This document shows positions 53,052 through 61,566 of a stretch of 64,000 bases of DNA, one piece after another. The notes beneath the pieces are model-generated. The model worked only from the letters and a program-made list of their open reading frames with translations, was not told where the DNA came from and did no database searches. The stretch spans positions 1,302,001 to 1,366,000 of the forward strand of contig NZ_CABDUX010000001.1 of the NCBI RefSeq assembly GCF_901411515.1. The letters run 5' to 3'. The translations under genes were made by a program, and so were the position numbers. Numbering within the stretch: position 1 is the stretch's first letter; each line of letters starts with the position of its first letter. The stretch comes from Raoultibacter phocaeensis. Lineage in GTDB: Bacteria; Actinomycetota; Coriobacteriia; Coriobacteriales; Eggerthellaceae.

Positions 53052-53738
53052 ATGACTGGAAGCATTGCCAAAACTACACGATCGACAAGGACGCGCTCAA
53101 TTGCGTTCTGCGGTTTGACGATTGCCCTGTTCGCCGTTTCGGCGTGGATATCGGTACCGCTTGGCCCCATCCCGTTTACGTTGCAGACGTTCGCGATGGT
53201 GTTCGCCCTGATCGCGCTGACACCGGGCCAATGCATCGCTTCGATCGCGTGCTATCTCGTGCTCGGTGCTATCGGCGTTCCCGTATTCTCGTCGATGCGA
53301 GGCGGCATAGGCGTCATCCTCGGGCCGACGGGTGGTTTTCTGTGGGGATATCTCATCGGCGCGTTTGTCGCGCTTGCGCTGATGGCGCTTTTGACGAAGT
53401 GGGGCAAAGAAGCGAAGACGGGATCGCGTGCTACGGTACGCCCGTCAGAAGCGGAAGGCCTGCATGACGCGGAGAGAGCCCGTGAGGTGGCGGAAGGACG
53501 TACGGCGGGACGCAGAGCACCCCTGTACGGTCGCCGTGAGCTTGCGGTACGCTTCATCGGTGCGATCGTGTTCATTGCGATCATGTACGCGTTCGGGTGC
53601 GTGCAGTTCATGGTTGTGACCGGTACGGGCATCGCAGCAGCGTTCGCCGCCGCCGTAGCCCCGTTCATCGTCGTTGATACGGTCAAGACGGTGCTTGGCG
53701 TGCTCACGGCGCTTGCGGTCAAGCGGGCCATCCGCTGA
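53052..53738 (+). CDS. bioY: BioY-type biotin transporter
   Basis: The product is 228 residues. Six helices and the BioY core (PLGPIPFTLQTFAMVF, LGAIGVPVFS, GPTGGFLWGYLIGA) mark the substrate-binding component of a biotin ECF transporter. A charged insertion of about 45 residues (KWGKEAKTGSRA...GRRAPLYGRR) separates helices 4 and 5 and is longer than usual. Solitary BioY proteins either work alone or use a shared ECF module. None is in the window. GAGGAGG precedes the ATG. Confidence 0.92.
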   Translation: MTGSIAKTTRSTRTRSIAFCGLTIALFAVSAWISVPLGPIPFTLQTFAMVFALIALTPGQCIASIACYLVLGAIGVPVFSSMRGGIGVILGPTGGFLWGYLIGAFVALALMALLTKWGKEAKTGSRATVRPSEAEGLHDAERAREVAEGRTAGRRAPLYGRRELAVRFIGAIVFIAIMYAFGCVQFMVVTGTGIAAAFAAAVAPFIVVDTVKTVLGVLTALAVKRAIR

Positions 53739-53801
53739 GAGGCGCGGGCAGCAAGCGGGGTCACGGATCCCGGACCGATGCCCCGTGCCCGAAGTCGCTT
53801 C

Positions 53802-54611
53802 CTATAGCCACACGCGGTTCGGCTTGCGCACCTCGGCGATCGGACCGAGCTTTTCGGCGATCATGGCTGCAACCGGGCCAGGCAGGCCACGGGCGCCTTC
53901 GGGGCACACCATCGCGCAGCGCATGCATTCGAAACATGCTTCGCCTGTCGTGTTCGGGGTGTCGTGCGGGATGGCCTGAGCGGGGCAGCGTTCGGCGCAG
54001 ATGCCGCAGCGCGTGCAATCTCCGGACACCTCGGGCACCCAGCCTGCAGCGGGAGCCTCTTTGTACGGACGGTTGCCGGGAACGCACGGCGCGGCGGCCC
54101 GGTTCGATCCGCTGGCATCGAGCGTCGCGAGCTTTTCGGCGATGCTGCGGGCAAACGACTCCGCTTCGGCCAGATCAGCGGCATCGGGTCGTCCTGCGGC
54201 AACGGTCGGGAGCATGGAATGCTGCGCCACGAAAGCGGCCGACGCCTGCACGGCGAACCCCTGGCGTTCGAGCAGGTCGTTCAGCTCGAGAAGCGCATCG
54301 TCGAAATCGCGGTTGCCGTATACGACGATGCTTGCAGCGCACGTGCCGTTTCCGTGGAAGCGCCCGATCGCTTCAGCGGCTGCGCGGGGAACCCTTCCCG
54401 CAAACACCGGAACGGCGAACACCGCACAAGCGGCATCCGTCTGCGCATCGCGCGCTTCGGCATCGATAAGATCGAGCGCGTCGGTATGTGCGAGCAGTTC
54501 GTGCTCGGCAAGTGCGACGACGCGGGCATCCTCGTCGAGTGCTCGGCCGACAGCGGTAGCAATGCGCTCGGTTGTTCCCGTGGCGCTGAAATGGTAGACC
54601 CGTACATCCAT
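53802..54611 (-). CDS. EFR1-type flavodoxin-ferredoxin fusion
   Basis: The product is 269 residues. A flavodoxin-like domain (VYHFSATGTTERIATAVG as the FMN phosphate loop, about 1-170) is joined to a C-terminal two-cluster ferredoxin with CTRCGICAERCP and CFECMRCAMVCP. This is the EFR1 family of anaerobe electron carriers. The redox partners are unknown. A reading frame open far upstream is not used, since AGAAGG precedes ATG 54611 and the flavodoxin motif begins there. It converges with bioY. Confidence 0.9.
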   Translation of the reverse strand: MDVRVYHFSATGTTERIATAVGRALDEDARVVALAEHELLAHTDALDLIDAEARDAQTDAACAVFAVPVFAGRVPRAAAEAIGRFHGNGTCAASIVVYGNRDFDDALLELNDLLERQGFAVQASAAFVAQHSMLPTVAAGRPDAADLAEAESFARSIAEKLATLDASGSNRAAAPCVPGNRPYKEAPAAGWVPEVSGDCTRCGICAERCPAQAIPHDTPNTTGEACFECMRCAMVCPEGARGLPGPVAAMIAEKLGPIAEVRKPNRVWL

Positions 54612-54704
54612 GCGATGCCTTCTTTCGCCCGTCCTCGGTGCATGATTCGTGCCGTGCCCGTTCTTTGCGGGACAATCCATTATACCCCGATCAAAAATTA
54701 CGCG

Positions 54705-54732
54705 TTGACACGCGAAAACCAAGCTATATAGT
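54705..54732 (+). promoter_or_regulatory. Strong sigma-70-type promoter for rhodanese gene
   Basis: TTGACA (54705-54710), a 16-bp spacer and TATAGT (54727-54732) lie 35 bp upstream of the rhodanese gene. Confidence 0.75.
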
Positions 54733-54767
54733 ATGGTTGAGCACGAAAATATGTAGGTACTTGCAGA

Positions 54768-55214
54768 ATGGGATCGTTCATGAACAGGGCCTTGCTTGCA
54801 GCGCTGTACACGGCCGGAGTTGCATCGATATGCATACTCTGCGGATGCGCGCCGAGTGATGCGGCAGAGGCTTCGGCTCGATCCGGCGATCCCATAGCTC
54901 CGCTTTCGAGCAGTCTTACCGCCGAAGAGGCGCAGCGCATCATCGATGCCGGCGATGTGACCGTTGTCGACGTGCGCACGAAAGCCGAGTACAACGAGGC
55001 CCATATTCCCGGGGCTCTTTCGGTACCGTTCGAGGAGATCGGAACCAACAAGCTCGGCATGCTCCCCGATTCCCACGCGACGATTCTCGTATACTGCCGC
55101 ACCGGCGTGCAGAGCAAGCTTGCGGCGGGCAAGCTTGCAGCTATCGGCTACACCGATGTCCGCGATATCGGAGGCATCCGCGATTGGTCGGGCTCGACGG
55201 AGAGCTCTTCGTAG
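54768..55214 (+). CDS. Rhodanese-domain lipoprotein
   Basis: The product is 148 residues. An N-terminal hydrophobic segment ends in LCGC with the likely lipidated Cys27. A single rhodanese domain (about 48-145) has VVDVRTKAEYNEAHIPGA and the active-site loop YCRTGVQS with Cys110. Single-domain rhodaneses carry persulfide sulfur. This one would act outside the membrane. It may begin at ATG 54780 instead (MNRALL...), with no effect on the mature protein. It lies 195 bp before the molybdopterin oxidoreductase gene. A sulfur-related link is possible but not shown. Confidence 0.87.
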   Translation: MGSFMNRALLAALYTAGVASICILCGCAPSDAAEASARSGDPIAPLSSSLTAEEAQRIIDAGDVTVVDVRTKAEYNEAHIPGALSVPFEEIGTNKLGMLPDSHATILVYCRTGVQSKLAAGKLAAIGYTDVRDIGGIRDWSGSTESSS

Positions 55215-55409
55215 CCCAACCGATTTCACCAGCCCAAACGGTTGTTTACTGCGGATACTAACGAGAGTAGTATGCCCTGCGAGGCCTTCCATCACCTTAT
55301 TTTTCGTATGCATCCCCCCGTTTTTCACTTCATGGTATCGATTCGCCTGCCTCCCTATTGCCCGATGCTGTATCCAGCGTACATGACGAGGAAGGATGGG
55401 AGTGAGAGT

Positions 55410-57650
55410 ATGGAAAAATCAGAAGGCATCAAAGTCCCCCATGAGAAGCCGTATCGTTACCAGGAGGGCGAGTACACGGTAACGCGCGGAAGCGCATGGT
55501 CGGGTCCTGGGTGCCATCTCGGCTGCGGCGTGCTGCTCTATACCGATAAGGACGACAAGCTCGTCAAAGTCGAGGGCGACCCCGAAAATCCGTTCACCCA
55601 GGGACGCTTGTGTGTCCGTTGCTTGGACATGCCCGAGATCGTCAACCATGAGGATCGGCTCAAATACCCGATGAAGCGCGCTCGCGAAGATCGCGGGAAA
55701 AACAAGTGGGAGCGCATCACGTGGGACGAGGCCTACGACATCACCGTTGAGGAATTCACCAAGATCAAAGAGACGTACGGGGCCGAATCGGTCGTGTTCA
55801 TCCATGGCACCGGCCGCGACATCGCACCGTGGCAATCGCGTTTGTGCTGGTCATTCGGTTCTCCGAATTACGGAAACGTGCTTTCGGGCAACGCGTGCTA
55901 CCTGCCTCGTGTGGCAGGTATGGCGGCAACGACCGGATCGTTCTGGGTAGCCGACGTTTCCCAGCACTACATCGACCGTTACGACAACCCCGATTGGGTC
56001 ATGCCCGAGGTTATGTTCATCTGGGGCAACAACCCGATCATCGCGAACTCCGACGGCTTTTTCGGCCACTGGGTTATCGACCTTATGAAGATGGGCATGA
56101 AAACGGTTGTAATCGATCCGCGCGTCACGTTCCTTGCGGCCCGCTCCGATCTGCATCTGCCGATCCGTCCCGGTACCGATGCGGCGCTTGCGCTCGGCAT
56201 GCTCAACGTCATCATCAACGAGGAGATCTACGATAAGGAATTCGTCGATCTGTGGTGCTACGGGTTCGACGAGCTCAAAGAGCGCGTGCAAGAGTTCCCG
56301 CCCGACAGGGTCGCCGAGATCACCTGGATCCCCGAAGAGAAGATCGTGAAAGCCGCCCGCATGCTCGCCGAGTGCAAGCCCGCAACGCTTCAGTGGGGTC
56401 TTGCTATCGACATGACGAGAGAAGCCATTCCCGCAGGTCAGGCAATTGCTGCCCTCTTCCAGATCACCGGTAACGTGGACAACCCGGGCGGCATGGTGCC
56501 TCCTGCTGAAATCATGGCGTACTCCGGTGGCTGGGGCCGCGATCTTCTGCCTCCCGAGCAGGAGCCCAAGCGTCTCGGCCTCGATCGCTACAAGCTGCTC
56601 CAGATGGGCTTCAAGCAGTCTTCGCCCGACGTGCTCATCGAAACGATGGAGACAGGCGATCCGTACGAGATTCACGGCGCGCACTTCCAGACCACCAACG
56701 GCCTTGCCTGCATGGCTGCCGATCCTCAGCGCGTGTACAAGGCGTTCAGCAAGTGCGATTTCATCGTTTCGGTCGACCTGTTCATGACGCCGACGATCAT
56801 GGCGCTTGCCGATGTGGTCATGCCCGCGGCGACGTTCGCCGAGCGCAACGGCATTCGCGTAGGCGACGGTTCGCAGCGCGGCGAGGTCATCAACAAAGTT
56901 ACGCAGATCGGCGAGTGTAAATCCGATATGCAGATCAACCTTGAGCTCGGCAAGCGCTTGAACCCTGAAGCGTGGCCGTGGGAGACCCCCGAAGAGATGT
57001 TCACCGAACTTCTGAAGCCGACCGGCTACACCTACGAGGAACTGCGAGAAGTAGCTCCGGTGTATCTGCCCGTCGAGTACTACAAGTACAAGAGCGGCAA
57101 GATGCGCAACGACGGAAAGCCGGGCTTCCAGACAGCGACCGGCCGCATCGAGCTGTGGTCGACATTCTACAACGCCGCCGAGCTCGATCCGTTGCCGTAC
57201 TTCGAAGAACCCGATCCCGGTCCCGGTTCCACGCCCGAGCTGTTCGAGCAGTACCCGCTCGTGCTGACGACCGGCGCCCGCAATTGGAATTACTTCCACT
57301 CGGAGCACCGCCAGATCGAGCGTTTGCGCAAGCTGCATCCCGACCCGGTTGTCCAGGTGCATCCCGATAAGCTCAAAGAACTCGGCATGGTCGATGGTGA
57401 ATGGGTGTGGATCGAGAACCAGAACGGCCGCGCCAAGATCAGGATCGAGGAAACGCCCATCCTCACCGATCCGCGCATCGTCGCCTGCGACCATGCATGG
57501 TGGATGCCTGAGGCCGACCCCGAGAAGTTCTTCGATGTGTTCGAGTACAACATCAACAACCTTATGGTGTACAGCCCGGGCAAGAGCGGATTCGGTTCGA
57601 ACTACAAGACGAGCATCTGCAAGCTCTACAAGATCGAGGACGGTGAGTGA
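55410..57650 (+). CDS. Molybdopterin oxidoreductase, DMSO-reductase family, cytoplasmic
   Basis: The product is 746 residues. An N-terminal Fe-S region has Cys35, Cys39, Cys68 and Cys71 (CHLGC ... LCVRC). The molybdopterin domains follow, with a likely Mo-ligand Cys163 (GNACYLPRVAG), IWGNNPIIAN, VIDPR and a C-terminal dinucleotide-binding domain (LTTGARNWNYFHSEHRQ). No Tat signal is present, so it works in the cytoplasm, unlike many anaerobic reductases. The small Fe-S protein 4 bp downstream is its obvious partner. Relatives include anaerobe hydroxylases, dehydroxylases and acetylene-hydratase-like enzymes. The substrate is unknown. The ATG follows GGGAG by eight bases, and the frame is open upstream without signal. 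Confidence 0.9.
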   Translation: MEKSEGIKVPHEKPYRYQEGEYTVTRGSAWSGPGCHLGCGVLLYTDKDDKLVKVEGDPENPFTQGRLCVRCLDMPEIVNHEDRLKYPMKRAREDRGKNKWERITWDEAYDITVEEFTKIKETYGAESVVFIHGTGRDIAPWQSRLCWSFGSPNYGNVLSGNACYLPRVAGMAATTGSFWVADVSQHYIDRYDNPDWVMPEVMFIWGNNPIIANSDGFFGHWVIDLMKMGMKTVVIDPRVTFLAARSDLHLPIRPGTDAALALGMLNVIINEEIYDKEFVDLWCYGFDELKERVQEFPPDRVAEITWIPEEKIVKAARMLAECKPATLQWGLAIDMTREAIPAGQAIAALFQITGNVDNPGGMVPPAEIMAYSGGWGRDLLPPEQEPKRLGLDRYKLLQMGFKQSSPDVLIETMETGDPYEIHGAHFQTTNGLACMAADPQRVYKAFSKCDFIVSVDLFMTPTIMALADVVMPAATFAERNGIRVGDGSQRGEVINKVTQIGECKSDMQINLELGKRLNPEAWPWETPEEMFTELLKPTGYTYEELREVAPVYLPVEYYKYKSGKMRNDGKPGFQTATGRIELWSTFYNAAELDPLPYFEEPDPGPGSTPELFEQYPLVLTTGARNWNYFHSEHRQIERLRKLHPDPVVQVHPDKLKELGMVDGEWVWIENQNGRAKIRIEETPILTDPRIVACDHAWWMPEADPEKFFDVFEYNINNLMVYSPGKSGFGSNYKTSICKLYKIEDGE

Positions 57651-57654
57651 TCCT

Positions 57655-57990
57655 ATGACGAAATACGGTATTCTGATTGATTACGAGTGGTGCACGGGAT
57701 GCCACACCTGCGAGTTCGCTTGCCAGATGGAGCACCAGTACCCGGTAGGGCAGACCGGCATCCTCGTCAACGAGATCGGCCCGTGGAAGATCGAGGAAGA
57801 CGTGTGGCAGCTTTCATACATGCCGGTACCGACCGACCAGTGCGATCTGTGCGCCGCACGCACCGAGATGGGCAAGCTTCCCACGTGCGTTTCGCACTGC
57901 CAGGCGAAGTGTATGGAATACGGCACGCTCGAGGAGCTTTCCGCGAAGCTGGCCGAAAAGCCGAAGCAGGCGGTATTCGCCCTCAGCTAG
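57655..57990 (+). CDS. Small two-cluster Fe-S subunit of molybdoenzyme
   Basis: The product is 111 residues with nine cysteines. The first set, CTGCHTCEFAC, gives Cys13, 16, 19 and 23. The second is Cys63, 66, 78, 82 and 86 (CDLC...CVSHCQAKC). It resembles a shortened NrfC/DmsB-type ferredoxin carrying two [4Fe-4S] clusters instead of four. It would pass electrons between an unknown donor and the large subunit at 55410. It starts four bases after that gene, so the two are translationally coupled. Confidence 0.9.
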   Translation: MTKYGILIDYEWCTGCHTCEFACQMEHQYPVGQTGILVNEIGPWKIEEDVWQLSYMPVPTDQCDLCAARTEMGKLPTCVSHCQAKCMEYGTLEELSAKLAEKPKQAVFALS

Positions 57991-58091
57991 GGTTGTTCGA
58001 AAGGCATGGGGACCGCCTTGGGCGGTATGAAAGTGCGGGCATCGCGATCAGATGGAGTCGGTCGCGGTGCCCGATTGTTTGGAGGTAGAAG

Positions 58092-58787
58092 ATGGACATC
58101 ATGGTTCTCGTCGTGCTCGTCATAGCGGCATTCGTCGCCCTCGAGTTCCTCGGATTCAGAGCCTATAAGCGCCATAAGGCGAAGAAAGAGGCGCTGTTTA
58201 CCAAAGAGCAGCTCGCCGAGGTGTACGACGATCTGCAGAGCACCCGTGCGTTCTGCCTCGGCGCGAAGCGTGCGTACCACGAGCTGGCTGCTCAGGCCGA
58301 TGGCGCTGGGGAAAAGCGCGATGCCGGTGTGCTTGAGGCGCTGGCCGAAGGCGAGAAGTCCCATCTTGCCGAGCTGGAGACGTTCCGCGAACGCCTCCGT
58401 GCCGAAGCGGTCGATGCGCACGAGATGCCTATCGCCGATATGCCGATCGACGAGGCATTGCGCGCATGTGCGCGGCAAACCGACCAATGGGCCGCCGGTC
58501 CGTGCGCCGAGTACGCTGCGCGGGCGCGCATGCGCGGATACGGCGACATTTCGCGCATGTACAAGCGCATCCAGGAAGTGGAAAGCCTGTATGCGGGCAT
58601 TTGCCTCGATATTGCGGAGAAAAGCGAAGAGGGCCTCGACGGCCTGTCGCGCTGTCCTTCGTGCGGCACCATCGTCGCCGGCCGCCGCCCCGCGTTCTGC
58701 ACGGTGTGCACCCAGCCCGGCTTCGAGTTCGTCGCGGTCGAAGGAGTCGAGGCGGAAGCCGAAGCTCAAGGCGAGGCCGCGCTGTAG
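58092..58787 (+). CDS. Membrane-anchored rubrerythrin-like protein with zinc ribbon
   Basis: The product is 231 residues. One N-terminal helix (about 3-22) anchors a helical middle domain with rubrerythrin-like acid/His spacing (EGEKSHLAELETF, EVESLYAGICLDIAEKSEEG). A C-terminal rubredoxin-like four-cysteine knuckle has Cys188, 191, 203 and 206 (CPSCG ... CTVC). Rubrerythrins reduce peroxide in anaerobes. A membrane-tethered form with this layout is unusual, and whether a di-iron site is complete is uncertain. GGAGGTAGAAG precedes the ATG. It is 100 bp after the Mo/Fe-S pair and may share its transcript. Confidence 0.75.
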   Translation: MDIMVLVVLVIAAFVALEFLGFRAYKRHKAKKEALFTKEQLAEVYDDLQSTRAFCLGAKRAYHELAAQADGAGEKRDAGVLEALAEGEKSHLAELETFRERLRAEAVDAHEMPIADMPIDEALRACARQTDQWAAGPCAEYAARARMRGYGDISRMYKRIQEVESLYAGICLDIAEKSEEGLDGLSRCPSCGTIVAGRRPAFCTVCTQPGFEFVAVEGVEAEAEAQGEAAL

Positions 58788-58852
58788 CACGGCAGAGCGC
58801 AGGCCCTTTCTGCCGGAATTCGCCTCCAGCGGAGGTTTATTCCTGGCTTAAT

Positions 58853-58990
58853 AGCGGCGGAGCCCCTCGCAGCGGTGGAGCCCCCACGGCGCTGCAGCCC
58901 CCATGGCGGCGGAGTCCCGAGCAGCGGTGCAGCCCTCGCAGCGGTGGAGCCCCCCTCGGCGGTGCAGCCCTCGCAGCGCTGCAGCCCTGA
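58853..58990. repeat. Minisatellite of about 17-bp units
   Basis: Eight to nine imperfect units of GCAGCGGTGGAGCCCTC follow one another between the rubrerythrin-like gene and palindrome P5. A weak terminator-like hairpin (CCTCC-AGC-GGAGG-TTTATT, 58823-58841) precedes them. Confidence 0.8.
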
Positions 58991-58991
58991 A

Positions 58992-59174
58992 GCCCAAAAA
59001 TTGCCGCCGTGAAGGGCTTCGTAACGCATTACCGATGCAGGCGAAATTCCCTGACAACGATAACCCCTGCTCACAGGCCCCGCCTGCTTCACGGTGCATG
59101 CGGCAGTCCTTCGCTTACGCATCCCGTTGGTGCTTTAAAGCCCGTCAAACGCTTCACGGCGGCGGTTTTTGGGC
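58992..59174. repeat. Long imperfect palindrome P5
   Basis: The arms 58992-59014 and 59152-59174 match at 21 of 23 positions (GCCCAAAAA..GCCGCCGTGAAG), and the interior has further complementary words (GATGC..GCGAA). The remaining sequence to 59398 shows no gene. Confidence 0.8.
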
Positions 59175-59398
59175 TTTGGGCAGCCTTCCGCCGCTAAAAT
59201 GCGGTCGGCATATGCGCGATAGCCATCGAAGAATCTCGTGCAAATAGGCGCGCGAAACCGGTCTTCATCAATAACACTCGACTTCCTCGAAGAACGTAGG
59301 CGCGTCGGCGGCGCGCGGATCCACGCGGTGCTGCGCCGTGAATCCCTGGTTGAAGTTAGGTGCCTTGCCACTGCACGGCACTCCCAAGCCAAAAGAAA

Positions 59399-59426
59399 GA
59401 GCCCAGATCGCTTTCGATCTGGGCTC
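59399..59426 (-). terminator. Terminator of minus-strand DASS transporter
   Basis: A perfect 12-bp stem (GAGCCCAGATCG) with a 4-nt loop, read on the minus strand, is followed by TTTCTTTT. It lies 39 bp after the transporter stop codon. Confidence 0.88.
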
Positions 59427-59465
59427 GCGCAGTTCGTGTAGCTCTGGGCTTAGTAACTCCGAGGA

Positions 59466-60908
59466 TCAGTACCCCAGCATGCTCACGAGCGGGGCGAGGA
59501 TCGTTGCATGGAGCACGACCATCGCGATGGTGGGGATGACGCCGGCCTTGAAGAAGTCGATCATCTTCCACTGGTTGTACTTGAAGGTCATCATGTTGTT
59601 GCTGTCGACGCCGAGCAAGAACGTGCTGTTGGCGTTGAAGGCGATGATGACGGCGAACACGGCTGCCGAAACGCCCATGCTCGGGCCCATGGCAGCGAGC
59701 GGGATGAGGCTGATGGCGATGAGCGCCGGACCCACGGGAATGATGAGGCGCATGAGCGGAAGCGCCACAGCGGTAGCGGCTACGAGGGCGAATGCGCTCA
59801 CGGCGAGCTTGCCCACGGTTGCGCCGAACAGCCAGCTTGCGGCTCCCTGCTCTTTGATGCCGCCTGCGATCGACTGCACGCAGCCGATGAGCAGCACGAT
59901 GCTCCACTGGACGCTTGCGATGTACTCTTTCCACGTGAGCACATCGACGCCCGGAAGGAAGAACACGGCAAGGCCTGCGACGGCGATGGCGGTCGCGTCC
60001 CATCCGGTCCAGTTGCTGGCGATCCAGCACACGATCATGGCAAGCAGGATCACGAGAACCTTCTTATCGAACCCGTCGAGCTTGCCGACCGCAGCGCCCT
60101 TCTTCTCGATGGCGAGCATGGTGGCTTCGGAGATGCGGTCGGTCTTGAAGATGAGCGAGACCGACACCCAGCTGATAACGAGTACAATGATGGCGATCGG
60201 CGCGCAGATGATGATCCAGTCCAAAAACGAGATGGTGAATCCGGCGTTCGCGCCGAGCATGTTGAGCGTCATGATGTTGAGCGCAGAACCTGCGGGCGTG
60301 ATCATGCCACCCATGATGGATGCGTACGCGATGCCGATCATGAGCGCTTTGCCGAGGTTCGCGGCGTGCTTGGAATCGGAGTTCTCCTTCTCGATCTCGA
60401 TGATGCTGCTCATGGCGATGCCTGCGAAGAGCGCCGTCGTGGGCAGGTTCGACACGAACGCCGAGACCACGCCGGTTGCGACCATGAACGCGAGCACGGT
60501 CGTCTTCGCGTTGCCCTTGGTAAGATGCATGAGGGAGAACACGATCTTAGTCGGTATCTTCGTCTTCAGAAGCGCCGAGGTGATGCCGAACGACGCGAGG
60601 ATGAAGAAGATAACGTTGCTGATGAAGTTAGCCCATACGCCGGGTGCGCCGTTGTATGGGAATATCCCGAATCCGGGCATAAGGCACATCAGCGCCAAAC
60701 CCGAGATTGCCATGGGAACCGGTTCGGTTACCCACAGTACGATGCCGGCGACCATGATGGCGATAGCCATCTTGCCCGCATAGGTCAATCCTTCCGGAAC
60801 GGGAAGGAAATGAGCTACGGCGATGATCACGATTGCGATGGCGATCAAGCCAAGGCGCTTGCCCAGAGATTTCTCCTGCGGGCCTTGTTTCGTTGCGGTT
60901 GCAGACAT
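59466..60908 (-). CDS. DASS/SLC13-family anion transporter 1
   Basis: The product is 480 residues with about twelve helices and two inverted-repeat hairpin motifs. The first hairpin is in SNLPTTALFAGIAMS and TPAGSALNIM. The second is the LIGCVQSIAGGIKEQGAASW and AFNANSTFLLGVDSNNM regions. The DASS family moves dicarboxylates, citrate or sulfate with sodium. The start is taken at ATG 60908 (GGGGG about 12 bases upstream). It is divergent from a close paralogue at 61567 and probably supplies an organic acid for the respiratory reductases, which is inference. Confidence 0.9.
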   Translation of the reverse strand: MSATATKQGPQEKSLGKRLGLIAIAIVIIAVAHFLPVPEGLTYAGKMAIAIMVAGIVLWVTEPVPMAISGLALMCLMPGFGIFPYNGAPGVWANFISNVIFFILASFGITSALLKTKIPTKIVFSLMHLTKGNAKTTVLAFMVATGVVSAFVSNLPTTALFAGIAMSSIIEIEKENSDSKHAANLGKALMIGIAYASIMGGMITPAGSALNIMTLNMLGANAGFTISFLDWIIICAPIAIIVLVISWVSVSLIFKTDRISEATMLAIEKKGAAVGKLDGFDKKVLVILLAMIVCWIASNWTGWDATAIAVAGLAVFFLPGVDVLTWKEYIASVQWSIVLLIGCVQSIAGGIKEQGAASWLFGATVGKLAVSAFALVAATAVALPLMRLIIPVGPALIAISLIPLAAMGPSMGVSAAVFAVIIAFNANSTFLLGVDSNNMMTFKYNQWKMIDFFKAGVIPTIAMVVLHATILAPLVSMLGY

Positions 60909-61113
60909 GTGACCAATCAACCCCCTTGTTTACGATAGTGCGGATACTGGCGGTTCGCGGTGCGGCCGTCATCCCCCTTTCTCGAAGAGCCGCTGCGCGT
61001 ATTTCCTCGTGAATACACTCTCGGGTATCTTCCTGTTTGCCGAATCCGCTTAATCTCACTAAAATGCGCCGTGCTCATCGAAAAATGCGCATGAGTCCTG
61101 TTTACGAGCGCGT

Positions 61114-61131
61114 TCCTACTCTCGGTAGTAG
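61114..61131. promoter_or_regulatory. Operator-like palindrome, CTACT half-sites (weak copy)
   Basis: CCTACT-N6-AGTAGG lies between the divergent DASS genes and shares the CTACT/AGTAG half-site with the longer palindrome at 61368. The remainder of this 658-bp gap (60909-61566) shows no gene. Confidence 0.55.
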
Positions 61132-61367
61132 GGTTTTACGCAGGCCTGCGGGTTGCTGTTCGCTGCAGGCTTCGGCTCCCATCGGGATTTGGAAACGAAA
61201 AAAAGAAACGGCGGCTCTGGAAGTACGCGATGTTGTCAGGTAAGCTCTTTCCGGGTTGATGCTGAACGTCGGCTTTGCCGTGACGGGGGTTACGTGTGCA
61301 GGTGCAAGCCTGCGCGGGACGATTCGCTCCTAGCCGCAGGGAAAACAACTTCCAATCTGGGGCAACC

Positions 61368-61392
61368 ATGCTACTACTTCGAGTAGTAGCAT
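61368..61392. promoter_or_regulatory. Operator-like palindrome, CTACT half-sites (strong copy)
   Basis: ATGCTACTACT (61368-61378) is perfectly complementary to 61382-61392 across a 3-nt centre. It stands 175 bp upstream of the second DASS gene. The membrane LuxR protein at 63120 is a candidate binder. Confidence 0.7.
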
Positions 61393-61566
61393 ATGCCGTT
61401 TGCCCCCTAGTACGCATATTCCGATGAGACGGTCCGGTTTTCCGTTTTCGGGCCTGATTCGGCACCGTTTTTCCAACGGTATCGTGCTTCTTGGTAAGGC
61501 TTCGCAAGGAGACCTTCGCCCAGATGGTGGTGTATTGCAAGACGAGAAGAGGGGGATCGATCTGCA

